From positions 4,216,001-4,280,000 of the forward strand of contig JBLDXI010000032.1 of the NCBI GenBank assembly GCA_047495785.1: a stretch of 64,000 nucleotides of DNA, in the 5' to 3' direction. The notes beneath the pieces are model-generated. The model saw only the letters and a program-made list of their open reading frames with translations. It was not told the origin of the DNA and did not search any database. Below, one piece after another: positions 1-14,400 of this stretch; the stretch's first letter is position 1; each line of letters starts with the position of its first letter. The position numbers and the translations under genes were made by a program. The DNA comes from Lepidodermella squamata (lineage: Eukaryota; Gastrotricha).

Positions 1-114
1 AAAAACGATGTCGTTACCAGGCAATAGAATCTGGGCGATATTATCTGCTATCAATCGCAATGCCTTGAAAGTGGAACTGAAACCCTTGGGACGGAAATTA
101 CCAATATTCGACAT
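1..114 (-). CDS. 5' end of an unidentified gene, cut by window edge
   Basis: An ATG at 112-114 on the minus strand opens a frame of 38 codons that stays open to the window edge. The peptide starts MSNIGNFRPKGF and continues with a mildly hydrophobic stretch. The ATG directly follows the sequence TTTACAG, which could be a cis- or trans-splice acceptor. I do not recognise the product. It lies downstream of lectin gene A on the same strand, 211 bp past its stop codon. It could also be a chance open frame. Confidence 0.35.
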   Translation of the reverse strand, partial: MSNIGNFRPKGFSSTFKALRLIADNIAQILLPGNDIVF

Positions 115-168
115 CTGTAAATCTTCGCATTCATCTTATACTTTCCGATAACGTAGTTTTAAACTTGA

Positions 169-174
169 TTTATT
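169..174 (-). terminator. Poly(A) signal of lectin gene A
   Basis: AATAAA on the minus strand, about 150 nt after the stop codon of gene A. It is the nearest canonical signal. Confidence 0.55.
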
Positions 175-325
175 TCTGAGTCAGGGTATTTGACTAGTTC
201 AATAGACGGATGCCTTTAAAATCGGAGTTATATATTACAATTCGTCGAAAAAAGTAAACAATTCATGGGTATAATCAAAACGTTCAATATAGTTAGACTG
301 AGAAAATGATTATGCTTGTCATCTT

Positions 326-3300
326 TTATCCCAAGCGTATAACTTGCAGGCGCGTCCACTGCAATCCAACTCCCGAGCCCCAATCAGCTACATACATGCC
401 ATCCTTCGACGTAGTCAAGCTGGTCTCCCCGACACGGTACGGCGCCGTCATCAGTCCCTGGTGACAAGTAGCGTCAGACGAAAACCACCAACCAGCCGAG
501 CCGCTCTTCGATGGGCACTGGTTCGCGCCAGTTTGATCGGCGTCAATCGTGCTGAATGCCTTATTGTTCATGTTCGTCGTGAAGGTTGACGCAGTAGTCG
601 TGAAATTTATCTTGTAGTTCTCAGTGCTGCCCCAGATTTGGAATGACGGACTAATCGAACTGGACTCTATCTTCGTGAAGGACGTAGTCGGGGCACTGCC
701 GCCAAGGAATGTGTACATATACTTGAACTGGGTGGTCAGCCTGTTCATTGCCTCAAGACCTGGTACCAAAACTTAATTTTAGGAAAGTTTAGGGGTTAAA
801 TGACCAAATTACCCATCCAGTAGTCGCGGTTACTTGCTCCGAAGAAGTTCTTGTACTCATTGAGAGTTCGGCTATGGAATCGGACAAGACCATTCGAGCG
901 TTGTGCAAGGACTGTGGCGGCAGTTTTGATTTGCGGGTACATTTCACACCAGACCTGAACTGCCGGGGCGCTCATCGCCGGGCGAATCAGGTAGACGCCA
1001 CTCGAACTGTAGCCCATTTTGTAGATCTCGTTGCAATCGATGGGCATCCAACAGCCACGGCCTGGCTCGGCGCATTTGCACGGGTAGATAGTCGCCGAAC
1101 CCGTGCGAGTGCACGTATCCGTGACCGTGCAGTTCGGTGAATCATGCATGCAAATGCTCGACCTCCGCTGTTGGGTGGAGAATTAAAATAAAAATCGATA
1201 GTCCGACAATCTCAAAAGCCTACCATATCCTCCTCTTGGAATGAAGACAGGACGCTGACGTAGGTCCAGTCGGTCGAGCTAACCGAGGCGTCGTTGTAAG
1301 GGTCCATGTTCATGGTGGCGTCGTTCAACGTGCAAGACGAGTTGCTCACTCTGTAGTTGACCGACATGCAGCCGGGTGTGTCCTTGCAGACGCTGATGCA
1401 ATGGCTGAGGGATGGCAGGGTGATCGGCTTCGCAGTCATGTTGTGCTGCATCAAAGCATGGCCTGGCCAACGAGTTAACGGGTAGATGTTGCGCTGTGGC
1501 ATGCCAAGCGTATCCCCCGGGCATGCGCCCTCAGTTATAGTCAGATCGTCGAAGGCAATATCGCCGTACGACGACTGACCTCTCGTAGCTTGAATTCTCA
1601 TCTAAACCGAAATTTAATTATCACACAAATTACCAAGGAAAATTATAACGAACTTGGAAATCAGAAACCGAGGCAACAGTGATTTCGAAGCGTTGCCAAT
1701 CGCTGCCGGTTGATCCCCCCTTGAACTTGATCAGCCGCTTGTCGTCCTTGAAAACCTCGATTTGTCCGAGCATCTTGCCCTGCATGTTGTAGACCATGCG
1801 GAAGCAGTGAGTACCAGCCGGGATGAGCGGCGAGATCAACGCAGCCCGGTCACCGGCCACGGTCGACATTGCTGGCAGGTAGATGTAGTAGCCACCAGCA
1901 TATGCTCCATTCGAGTCACCCTCTGGACCACTTAGTGGGTTGCCTGTTGTGATTCCTTGGTTGATTACGAAATCAGCTGATTCGGTCCAGTCCTGATACC
2001 AACTGCAGAGATCTCCGCGATCGAACCCGCAAGAGAACGACCGCTCGGAACGGCATGGGCCTCGAAGCAGTACTACGTCATCAATTGCGATGTCACTGCG
2101 ATCACCCGGGCCTCGAACAGCTTCGAATGTCAGCGTTTGCGGGTAGTCGAGATCAACCGGCACCGTAGCGCGGATCCACTGATTGCCCCAGTTACCAGAT
2201 CGCTGCCACAAGGTGCGTTCGGAATATGCCGAGAAGTTGCCGTTTTTCGTGTTGTAGACGTTGCTTTGTGGGACGTAAAAGACACGAAGAGAGCCCTGGT
2301 CTTGGCCAAACATATGGTAGTAAAACGTTAAACACGACCGGCCGGCTGATACTGGGGGCAAGTGAATTCGAGACTTTGCTCCCGGCCTCAAGCCAGTCGC
2401 GTCAACATACATGTAATGTCCATCTGAAATGTCGAATTATAGCTTAGATTCAATACAAAGCTAGAAAAGGTTACCTCCCGTCGTTTGATCACCTGCCGGG
2501 CCGGTATTTGCGTTACCAGCCGGGGTTTCGCCTCGATAACGAACCCAATCACCGTCATCAGTGTCGTTTTGTTGCCACCCGCAGTCCTGAAGATAGGCAG
2601 AGTCATCGAAGTTGCAATCGAACCAAGCTGAAAATGGCAGAATATGAAAAATAGTTTGCGCTAATCATAAAATCACCTTGACAAGATAACGATCCGTTTC
2701 TCAGGTAGAAGTCATCAAGCTGAATCGAACCATACTTTTGGAAATGGGTAACGTTATCGATCAACCCAGAAGAACCCTCGAAAACAAGCTGCAAAACTAT
2801 CAGTAGAAAAGCCTAAAAGAGTCAGCTGTTTTTTCTTACATGAGTGTAGTTTGCCCTGTTAAACAGGATGCGGTGCTGCCGCCACGCTGGAGACTGGCGA
2901 CCTTGAACGGCGAAGAGATAGCGGCCGCGATCGTCGCGCAGCCGCAATTCACCCACGTCATATCCATTCATGAAGTAGTTGAAAATGAAGCATTTGATGC
3001 CGCGAGGAATCGGCGGGCCTGAGAAGCTCGCCTTCGAGGTAAGAGATTGCGAGGGCATCTGAAGGTCAAGGGTCATGTAGTAGAATTCTGCAAAAAATAA
3101 CGCTTGAAACCGTGAAATTCATATCAAGAAATTTACCCCCAGAGTAATCGTTTTGTGGCCCATTTAAAAGGTAGCCAGGTACTGTGGTATTCATGTTACA
3201 TTTCCACGTCCCATCATCGTCATCCAAGTTCAGATTTTTCCAATGACCATATTGCGCATACAGCGGGTCGGTGGTACTGAGTGAGCAGAAGATGGCGTTG

Positions 3301-6300
3301 AAGTCCGCGATCGAGTCACCCGCCGCCCACCAGTCAGGCGCCGGTCGGGAGGTTTGGTAGAAATTGTACGTCGACAACTCGCTTTGCGCCTGCTGCGAGA
3401 TGACATTCGTGCACGTGCCGTCGATGAGTTCGATATCGTCGAAGGCTTGGTTGCCATATTGCGTGCACGAATAGAATACGCGAATCATCAGAGCGAAGTC
3501 AGTATCTGGTTGATATTCGAGCTGGGCAGTCACCCATAGCGAATCTGTTGAACTCGTCAGCGGCAGCTTAGGGCCCCAGGCGCTCGTGCCATCGGGCTTC
3601 AGCAGCCACGGCGTGACTTCAAACGATACATCTCTATCGCGACTGTAGCGGAAGCGGAGGCATTGAGGCTTAGCTGGAGCTTTCATCAGCGGCGAGAACC
3701 AGTCGGCGTTTGCACTCGAACTCGAGCAACCAGTCACAGCTCCATCGGAATTAATCGCATAATAGCCTCGGGTATCTATGAGATATCCATGAAAAATGAT
3801 CTAATTAATGAGAGAAAACTCACTTCCGAGATTGAAATCATAGTTAGGACCTTGATTGCCATCTTCAACGCCGTAGTTGAACGGCAAGCTGAGCCCGGCG
3901 GCGACGTCGATATCGCCTGAAATGCCGCCATTTTGAGTCTCAACAAAGTCGCCGTACGTGTTCCGCCAGCCACATGGGTGCTTATTATCGAACGAGCAAT
4001 TGAATCCGAGGTGTTGCGCCTCGACCTTGTAAACTTCGCACAAGAACGGACGGTCAACTCCCGCCGCCGTTCCGATCATTCCGTTGCTGTTCATTGCCAT
4101 CAAAGTGTTCGCTCCCGGGTGTGTTGCTACCCACGACGTCCAGCGAATTTCGTTGCCCTCGGTGTTGACCCAAATCGAGTTAAGCGAACCGCCTAAGTGA
4201 ATTGTCTTGGCACCGATCAGACTGGTTACATATGCTAACTCAGCTGGGTCTTCCGGCAGAGCGAGGCGGGCCAAGAGCCGAGATCGGCAATGTGATCGAG
4301 CTTCCGCTTCGTTCAGACCAGTGTATTCAAGGAATGGCATGTAGCATTTGCGGCCAAAGTCGAGCCATCCGCGAGGGCACGCCACTGGAGCCCCGCATCG
4401 GCCCTCAGTAACACGAACATCGTCAATGGCAATGTCGGAAAACCTGTCTGTCCCCGTCTGGCCCTCAATGACAAGTTGGTCAGGTGAAGACAGGAGGAAA
4501 GGCTGTGCGAAAAACGCCCAAGCTTTACCGCGGTAGTCATCGCCAGTGCCGGTTCTAAGCATTATCTGTTTATTGCCATTCAGCAGGTACACCTTTAGCT
4601 GTTTAGCTTTAGTTTGCGACATGTGATACCACATTTCGAAGCAGTGCCACCCAGCTGGAATAGCCGGTGAGACCAGGCGAGCTGTATATCCGCCCCAGCC
4701 AATAGCGTTTGCGTTCAACAGCGCGTATCGGTCAAGAGCTTCTTGACGCTCGGCAGTTTTACCGCCTCGAGGCCCTGTTGATAGTCCGCTCGATCCGGTC
4801 GGAGTTGCATCATGACGTATGACCCAGTCGTCGTCGTCACTCAAATCCTGATACCAGCCGCAAAACCCAGTCTCGAAATTGCAGTTGGTCTCAAGGTTAG
4901 CTCGAGTCGAATCGCGCATTCGATCGTCCTGGATGTAAGAATCACACATAGCCTTAACGCGGCCGATGAAATCAGCCGTGAGTGGCATGCTGTACAAGCT
5001 TAGGCAAGAAACATTCGCTAGCAACCGACTTGACGTGGACACCTGAGCGCCAACATTGAAGCCGAAAGTCGAAGCTGCATTCGCGTTAGATGTCCTCGAG
5101 TCGATTTGAGCTCCGTCTTTGTACAGCGTCAAAGTTTTGGCATCAGAGTTGAAAACGGCGCAGATGAAGTGCCAGCCGGCTCGGTCCCACCCGCCGGCGA
5201 TGTTAGCTTGAACACCGTTGTTATCGTTGAAAATCAGCGAAGTTCCCTTGAGCCACAGCGAAATTCCAGCGGCATTCGCGGCGCTTGTCACATACTCGAC
5301 AACAGGCCCGTCGACGGTTTTGCTCGACGATTGGACATAGGCGCACATCGTGAATGAGCTGGTTCCAAGACTGACGCCGGTGTAGGGGAAGTTGATGTAG
5401 CCATTAGCGTCCAGGCCGAGGGCATACGCGGTATTAGACGTGCGGAACGGGCCTTGAGTTGGCGCGACGGTTGTCGATTTCGCAACTCCGTGGTTCTCGT
5501 TACCGCTGATGTCAAGCAGGCCGGTGAGCGGGGTTAGAGGCCAAAAGCCTATTGTTTCAATGTGCCAAGGTGGCAGGTCCATGTCAACCATGCACGCAGC
5601 TCTTATCTATTGCAAAGATAGTTATAACAATCATTCTTAAAAAATCGAATAAATCAATACTTTCAAGATTTGAGCAGCTGTTAGGGCAGTGCTGTAGATG
5701 GAAAGGCAAGACAGTTGGTTCGTGCCTTTGCCAACCCAGAAACCGTACTGCGACGTGGCACCAGCGACGTTGAGTGTGTTGGTTAAGGTAGTTGTAGCAA
5801 CGCCGTCAACAAAAATGGTTGCCACCTGTGATCGAGCGTCGAAGGTCACAGACATAAATTTCCACGACGAGAAACCAACTCCAGTCTGAGTGACCTTGAC
5901 ATCAGTCGCGACTTTGAGATTGGTGTGGAAGTCGGCACCGGCCGGCCACTGCCCCACGACCAATCCGCGTGCGTTTGAAGTGTCGAAAAACTCCAATATC
6001 GGCTGCGAAGCAGCTGAGCTCGACTTGACGAAGATGTTAATGGTGTACGACGTCAGCATAGTCATCGAGTACGGGAAATTGACGAAGCTGGTGGCTGTAT
6101 TGCCATTGAAGTTGAGCGCACGATTCGCCCGAGAGCTTGGCCCTTGGACCGATGTCACATCAGTGAGTGACTGAACCAAACCATGGTAGCCGTTCCCACT
6201 CATGTCACGAGCAATGCCACCCGCGGTTGAGCTGAGTGGCCACCAGCCGACCAGAGATGTCGCCCGCACGAAATCGTACTGTTGGTTAATCTGAATCGTA

Positions 6301-7991
6301 ACACATTTTTGAAAAATCTTAAAGAAACTATCAAGAAGTCACGAACCTTGGAACACACGGCACGTGTCTGTGCTAAATCGGCTAAGGTTGCCGCCCCGTT
6401 GTACATGCTAAGGCATGAGAAACGGCCGGTCTGTTCGTAGGTGTAACCTACGCGCTTGCCTAAGTAGAAGCCATTCGACGCTGTCGGTAGCGATGTTGAG
6501 CCAGCCGCCGTCCCGCGAAGAATGTTGTCGACGTAAAGCGCCTGCCTAGGCAAAGTCGTGTCAATAGTTGCCGATAAATACTGCCAACGGAGATAGCTAA
6601 AGGCATTCACTTGAAGAGACGTTGCTCCGCTGTAATACTGCGAATAGCTGTTTGCGCTCGGGTGATTCGCCCAAATTTGGAAACTAGATACCCCGACTGT
6701 GCGACTAACGTATTCTAAGATTGGAGTCGCTGCTGCTTGGTTGATTTGAGCCATCAGCGAAACAGTGAAACTGCCGTTGATAAGCGTAGACTGGATGCAA
6801 CCCCCGCTGGTCATATCCATCGAAGTCGCCGCGAAGTAGAGAGCACCAGCTGAGCCGCCGCTCGGGCCCGTCGTAGTAGTGACCGCGCTAGGGTAGCTTG
6901 CAGCATTGCAGCCCTGGACAATGTCCCGACCGCGGTGGGCGGCTGTCAGCGGCCAAAAGCCAACAAGTGACTCAGGCTTGTACAACCCATATCGCTCTGT
7001 TTTTCACTTTGAATTATCTCACGTAAAGTAATGATTAGCTTTACCTTTCGGGATAACGCGCCATAGAATTTGGTACCCATTTGAAGCACCAGCAGAATCA
7101 GTCACGAAAACAATTTTGATATCAGTTCCGTAGATTCGAAAAGTGCCTGGGTTGGTTGTGAACGCCTTGTAGAGTGTCCACGAGAACGGCGTGTCGATAT
7201 CGCCGACGTAGAAGTTCAAGAAATCGTTGTTGCGTAACCGAAACACTTGAGTTACGAACTCAACTGCCTCGAAAGCTTGATCGACGTCAATCTGGGTCTC
7301 GCAAACTGTATTCACAGGGTAGGTCAATGGGAAGTATGGTGATTTCAGGACTCCGGTTTTAGTTGTATTTGGAAAAATGTAAGGCTGTGGCGATAGTTCG
7401 CAACCGAAAACTAAGAAACATTTCAGTCAAATTGTTGACCTAAATAAAGAGATCAAAAACTACCGTATTTCTGGAAAGTGTATGCGATCTTCCACTTTCG
7501 CGGCATCGTGGCGGTGTTGAAACCGGTGCCGACAGTCGAATCAGTGTACCACTGGAGCAAGACTTCGCCTGGTGTTGAGAACCCATTCAAAACACTGGCT
7601 GCCGTTCCGGCGTACATGTTAGCCTGCCAGACGATGCTCGAGCCTTGAAGAACTTGAATGTTCAGTCGATCGAGGCTCGAACCATCAAGCACCCATTCGA
7701 TGACTTTGAATGCTACGTACTCGTAATTGTTGACTGTCAGGCGAATTTTGCAGCCTGTTTTGTCGTTTCCGTAATAGTTTCCCGCATAATTGTCACTGTG
7801 GATGTAACCCCATTGATCCGTCTTGACTGTTCGCGCGATTTCGGCTGGAAACCCGGTGCAAGCATAAAGCAGCTGCTGACCGCTAACAGCACTCAGCTGT
7901 AATGCTGTGAAATGTTCAAATTTCAAAATCAACAACAGCAATTTCGATTTTTAAAATTACCGAAAATTAGGAAAGAGATAATTCCCCTCAT
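326..7991 (-). CDS. Lectin array gene A: CUB2-LamG3-MAM-CTLD-MAM4-PAN-FReD secreted protein
   Basis: Model of 14 exons: 7991-7961, 7904-7464, 7410-7045, 6996-6347, 6290-5661, 5606-3824, 3775-3137, 3087-2840, 2788-2677, 2627-2475, 2423-1654, 1601-1224, 1167-813, 759-326 (6990 nt, 2329 aa). A 31-nt first exon supplies the signal peptide MRGIISFLIFALQLSAVSG. Approximate domains: CUB 20-157, CUB 158-279, LamG-like jelly rolls 280-496, 497-706 and 707-925, MAM 930-1090, C-type lectin-like 1090-1215, MAM 1225-1965 (four), PAN/apple 1967-2067, fibrinogen C domain 2068-2329. The FReD shows GLEAMN and AGWWFSS. Several introns fall at domain edges, so this copy is nearly one exon per domain in its N-terminal half. 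Secretion is inferred from the signal peptide and lack of a membrane segment. Ligand and role are unknown; pattern recognition or adhesion is an inference from the domain set. Confidence 0.9.
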
Positions 7992-8436
7992 TTTCGCTAT
8001 CAGACCATTCGTTTCACTGCAATTTCCACCTCAAGGATGTAACTCGAAAATCTCTCCGCTTAACGATGAAACAATAGGCCGAATCTCAGTTTTTTCTCAT
8101 ACAGCAGCCGATAAGTGGCGGCGTGTTGTTGAATAATTTATAATCTCTTAGATTGCGCATCAATAGAAGCTTTCGTCTAGAAAAAAAACGATTTCGTAGC
8201 CAAGTGATACCGATGGCGACAAAAGCGATCGCGTTCGGTCACATTAATAATGCACGACCTAGGATCTTTCTTCCTTTCAATCGATGACACCTTGTTTAAC
8301 AATAGGTTTTATTTAACCAGCCACTCAAAAGAAACAAAAGGAATTTGATGCATAGCAAATTGCACGTCGATTAGCTATGCGCAGCGACAAAAAAAACGAA
8401 CGCCCTGAGGCATTATTATTACATCACTCGAGAATT
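7992..8436. other. Intergenic region between lectin genes B and A
   Basis: 445 bp. It holds the 3' region of B and the promoter side of A. A TATAAA on the minus strand at 8137-8142 lies 146 nt before the gene A start codon. No other gene is visible. Confidence 0.6.
8308..8313 (-). terminator. Poly(A) signal of lectin gene B
   Basis: AATAAA on the minus strand, about 125 nt after the gene B stop codon. Confidence 0.6.
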
Positions 8437-11400
8437 TTAGTTGTAACTCATACGCGCAAGGTACATGTTCATAGTACGGACGCCAATAAGCCCACTGTTA
8501 CATTCCGCTTGGAACATTGCCTTCCAGTCTGAAGTCGACAATGTTTCCTCGGGACGATAAGGTCCAGTAAGTAGGGATTGCGTGCAGCTTGAAACGGTTG
8601 AATTAGTGTTGAACCACCAACCACTGTTGCCGCTGTTCCAGACGCACCTCTTGCCACCGGTTAGATCTCTATCCATCGCACTGAACGGCAGGTTGTTCAA
8701 ACTGTTGAATGAAACGATTGAACTGTTAGCTATAGTGAATCGGTAATTGTCAGCTGCGCTTGCTATTCTAGCTGGTTGCACACTAGTGCCGCGAGGCGAT
8801 TTCACCTCGCAGTCATTGCCGCTGTATTCAGCTTGCATGCCGGCGTAATAGTCGAGCCCGTTGTTTGTTAGCTGATACATCCGCTCTAGACCTATCCAGT
8901 AGTCCAGGCCAGGCGTACCAAAGCCATTGATGAATTCAGCCATCAACCGACCGTTGAATCGTGTGCCGCCTGTGTTACGCTCAGTAATCGTTGTCTGAGA
9001 CTTGAAGGTCGAGCCGAAAGCGCATTTAACGGGAAAAGCGGGTAACGAAGGGTTAGGCTGGATCCAGTATACTGCTGTTTCACGATAGCCGAAGTCCCAT
9101 AGTTCTTGGCAATCTCTAGGCATGTAACAGCTTCGATTAGGCTCCATACAGCGACAACCCCACATTTTAGAATGAGGAACAGCCGAACAGTTGGTGATAA
9201 AAGTGCACGTCGGCGAATTCAAGTCGCACAAATTTTGGAACCTCTGAAAAGCTCGATCGAATAATAAATAAAGGTAATAAGGCCGGTACTTACCAAATCC
9301 ATTTGCTTGAAAGCCGAGACAGTCCAGACGTAGACTGAGCTTGAATCAGCAACCATCCTCAGCGGATCCATATCAGCCGTTTGGTCGTTCATTTGGCAAA
9401 GGCCTAGCCCGCCGCTCGCTGGGAAATTGATCGACATACATCCTGGGGTAGCACGACATTGCGCGACACACATTGCCAGGGAAACGCCAGAGACCGATGC
9501 CATCACGTGACCCGTGAATCTCACGCCTGTTGTGATGTTAATTGCAGTTGCATCCTTCGGCGAGGCGAAAGCCGGATTTTGAGCGTCATGAGGGCAAGGA
9601 CCGTCTGTTACCTCGATATCGTCAATCGCAATATCCGATGTTTGGCCAGGCATGCGCGTGACTTCGATACTTATCCGAAACGCGGCAGTAGACCGAATTG
9701 TCGTGACAATTCGTCTCCACTCGAAGCCAGTCGTGCCGTATCTCACCCGAAACGCAGTGTCACCGTTGCGCAAGATTGATAGTTGGCTAAATTTGCGACC
9801 ACGCATGTTGTAAGACATTTTGAAGCAAACAGTGCTAGCGCCCTGGATTACCGGACTTATGAGTCGCGATTTGCAAAATGGGCTGCTGCAGATAACGTTC
9901 GGCAGTAGTAGGTAGTAGCCGCCGGCATAAAGCCCAGTCGCATCACCTTGCGGCCCGTTGTGACTTAAGTCGCGCCTGCCTTGCAGCGCGCGAAAATCCT
10001 TATGAGATGTCTCATCATTGGTCCATACACACGGCTGGCCGCGACGTTCGAAACTGCAGGAGAATGAACTGTCTATCGGGCAAGCGCCCTTCAATACGAC
10101 AATATCGTCGATGGCAATATCGCCACGATCGCCATTGCCCCTTCGAGCTTCGAAAATCAAAACTTGAGGATAGCTGAGGCTGAGCGGCACCTGAGCTTTC
10201 AGCCACGTGTTAGCCTGTTCTCCATTCCTTGACCAGACTGTAACTTCCTGATAACGTTGGAAGAAGCCGTTCGAGTTCAGTGTGTTACTGATGTTTTGGT
10301 AGAAAACTCGCAGTGATCCGGTATCTTTGCCCCACATGTGGTAGTAGAAGGTCAGGCAGGAGTTGCCGGCTTGCAGCGATGGCATGTGAACTCGAGCAGT
10401 TGCCCCTGGTTTTAAACCGGACGCCTCGAAATACAGGTAAGACCCTACGCCTGTGCTGAAATCGGCACTCGGGCCAGTATTCTCATTGCCGGCTGGTGTC
10501 TCGCCCGTATTCCGAATCCAATCGCCATCATCGGTGTCGTTTTGCCACCAACCACATGACGCGATCGAAGTCATCTTATCGAAGTTGCAATCCATGTAAC
10601 CAAGGCACAATTCCGAGCTATTCCGTAGCATGATATCGTCGAGCTGAACTGTTCGCCAGATTGAGTTATGCGTATCCCCATCGTCTTGAGGAGTTGATGC
10701 CTCAAAATTGATCTGAAAAATGAATAAAAAACATGTCATAATATTATATTGAGGTAAAATTCATACATAGGTAGGAGTGTTTTCGTTGAACAGGATTCGA
10801 TGCCGCTTCCAGCTTTGACCTTGAGGACCTTGCATCGCCCACAAATAGCGGCCCTTGCCATCAACAAGGCGCATCTCGCCAACATCGTAGCCATGCATGT
10901 AGTAATTGAAGATCAAACACCGCTGGCCGCTAGGAATCGGCGGTCCGCTGTATCGTGCCTGTTCCACAAGAGGCTTGCCAGTGAACATGGTATTGAGGAA
11001 AAATCCATCGTTCGTGTTGTCAACAGTTGGACCGGTTCTGCGGTGGCTGATAGTCTGCCACGATTCGCAGACAAAACTGTACTGCGAATTCACTGGGTTA
11101 TTACGCCACTCATAGTTACTAGGATTTGTTGAACAAGCGAAGAAGCTATTGTCATTTAACGTGGGATGTTGTTCGAAGGAGGAAGCAGTTGATCCTATGT
11201 GATTTTTTTCTATTACATGAGTCACGTACAAGACATTTTCTCAGACTTACGTGGAACAGATAATGGATTGTTGTCATAAGTTGAGTAGGTGACAACGTCA
11301 CATGCGCTGTTGAACAGTTGGATGCTGTCTATCGCGTGGTTCGATAGCCCAAGGCCATTGCATGACAGCCACAGACGAATTTGCACCTCATAGTCGTCCT

Positions 11401-14400
11401 GGGGGTTGTACTCGACAATGAAATGACGCCAGTAAACGTTGTTATTATTGCCGGTGATTGCTAGCGGCTGGCTCTGCGTCATGGTTGCCGATGAAGAAAT
11501 TGTCCATAGGGTTACTTCCATTTTGCTAACATCCGTTGTTCGCATCGCTCGGATGTGAAGACACTTCGGTTTGTCATCCGATTTCATAAAAGGTGAGAGG
11601 ATGTCCACGTAAGCACTCGTGCAATCTGGATAGGCGCTGTCGGGCAGAAGCAGATAGTAGCCGCGATTATCTTAATCAAGAAAAATTGGGCAATCCTTAT
11701 AATAACCATGTTAAACTCTTACTTCCTAGATTGATGTCATACTGTGGGCCATTCTCCGAGTCCTCATCGTACCAGGGCACGCTGAAGCCAGACCAAGCGT
11801 CGAGATCAATGGAGTTGCCGCCATTTGCAGCCGCGTCCGTTGAGTCACCGTAAGAATTTCGCCACGAACACATGTGCTTTTGGTCGAAAGTGCAGTTGAA
11901 GCCTGCATGTTCAGCAGCGACCTTTGTCAACTCGCATAAATAGCCGTAGTTGCTGTTCGGCAGCGCTCTGAAACCATTTTTATCCATGCCTAAAAGAGTA
12001 TTTCCCGCTACTGGTTCAGATGGCGGCTTCCAGGCTGAGAATAAAAACCGTTTTGATCGAAAACTTCAAACATATTTAAAATTGTCTCACGGAGATAAGC
12101 AATAGGGTAGTTATACATGTTCCTCCAATCCGATGATGCATATGATCCCTCAATATGGATCGTCGAGCTATCAAAAAAGCTAACATCAAACAGAAACTTG
12201 GGGAATATTGCCACTTACGAGCCAATTATGCTAGCGACATCGTCGAACTCAGCCTTAGTTTGCGGTCTTGCGACTGAAGCTTTCATTCGCTCATTGCACA
12301 TAGCCATCACCTCAGCCTTGTTTGTTGGTATGTTCGTAAATGAAATGTAACACTTGTTGCCTTTTTCTATCCAACCCATGGGGCAACTAGACGTGGCCAA
12401 GCAGCGATTGTCGGTCACTCTAATCGAGTCAATTGCGATTTCGGAGTATTTGGTCGCCCCAGCAAAAGCGTTGATTACAATAACGTCATATGTATCCAAA
12501 TAGAAATCTATCGAGAAGAACTGCCACTGTTTGCCCTGATTCCCAGTTTTTACCAGCAAATTCAAGTTTTGGTAGTTAAAAATAACTTGTAGCTTGTTGA
12601 CATCAGCGCCGCCCATGTGGTACCACATCTGGAAGCAGTGCCAGCCAGGGCCAATTACCGGTGAACGAACTTGGACGTTAGTATTGTCCGCGCCAACATA
12701 AAAAGGGCTGAGCAGCAGGTAGTAATCAGCGGCGTCGATGCGTTCGGCCGATTTGCCGAATCGTGGCCCGGTTCGCCAGATGTTATTGCCGCCACCCCTT
12801 GTAGCATCACGGTCTAGTATAAATTTGGCATAGCCTGCCTGCATGACGCGCGCAGTCTGCGACCAGCCGCACATGTGTCCCTCGTCGAAATTGCAATCAG
12901 CCTCGTCAAGCGGCCTCGATTGATCTGACAAAAAATAATATGGAAAACTATGCGAAAATGCCTTACTACTCACCTATTAGCATAGGTCCCATCAGGTACG
13001 ACTGGCACATGCTGATCAGTTTTCCGATTCCTTCAGCGGACAGGGCGACAGCGTAGTAGGAAAAGCACGATATTTGCATGGGCAAAGTGTCTTTTCCGCC
13101 TATCACTCTTTTCCCAATCGCAAGGCCATTAGTCGCGGCTGTGTTTGAGACGCTAGACCACGTGCCGAGCAGTGCGCCATCCCGGTAAACCTTAGTCGTA
13201 CTAGTCACTGCATTATAGACGAATGCGATGAATTGCCACTGCTGGTTAACAAAGCCAGCTGCCGAGCCTTCAATCACCATATTGTTGAAGAACAGGGATG
13301 AGACCCAGTTTGCCCACCAATGAAAGCCATACGTGTTTGCAGCCACGCCTTTAAACTCAATGATCGGCCCTGCTGTGTTGCCCAATGTTCGAACGTAGCA
13401 GGCAAATGTATAAGAGCGAGTTCCTAGGGTCAGCCCGCTTGGGTATGGCAAATCAAGGTAATTCGACGCATTAGTTCCGAGCTCGTAAGCCGTGTTTGGC
13501 ACGCCGAACGGTCCCGGCACCAGTTTCACAGCACCCCCTGCCGGGACCTGGGCATGATAGTCGTTGCCGCTGATGTCGTTCAACCCACTGACACTGGTGA
13601 ATGGCCAGAAACCGACTAGCTCGAGGTTGGCAGGAGGGCGGTTCTGATCGAGACACGCCTGTCTGACGGCTACAATTTGAGCAGCCGATAGCGCTGCGCC
13701 GTAAATCGAAAAGCACGACATGCTTCCGACGAATCTGGTCGACGATGTCAGTTCACGGCCGAGAACTAGACCGTGGTCTGAGAACCCAGGCAGCGTCGCG
13801 CTTGATATAGTCGTAGATTTTTTCAAAACGCCATCAACATAGTTTTGCAAGGTTTGCGTTTGCAAGTTGTATACTGCAGACAGAAAGACCCAGTTGGTAT
13901 AATCGACCCCGGTGAACGTCGATCCCGGGGCAGCTGTCAGCACATTGAACCCAATTGTGAAGGCAGTAGTGCTAGGATACTGCCAAATTGAAAATCCTCG
14001 TTGCGGTACAGTATTTGCCCGAAAATCTATTAAAGGGGAGGATCCTGCGCTCGATGTCTTGACGAAAAACGACACAGTGAATGATCGCAAATCGTCTATG
14101 CCGGAGCAATAAGGCAGCGATATCCAAGAATCCGTCCCGCCAGCAAAAGCCACGCCTTGATTAGCTTCCCCAGATGGGCCGTTATCTGGTGTCACAAGGG
14201 TTGTAGACATTCTCTGCGCGTGGCAACCATTGCCAGATAGGTCAGGCAATGAATCTCCAGCAGATCTAACGCCATCAAGGGGCAGCCAGACAACTAGGCT
14301 TGTTCCTTGGTAGATTTCGTATTGTTGCTGAAATTTCGCGCACATAGTTCGTAGCTGATTGACCTCAGAGATGCTCATGCTTTTGTTATAGATCGTCAGA

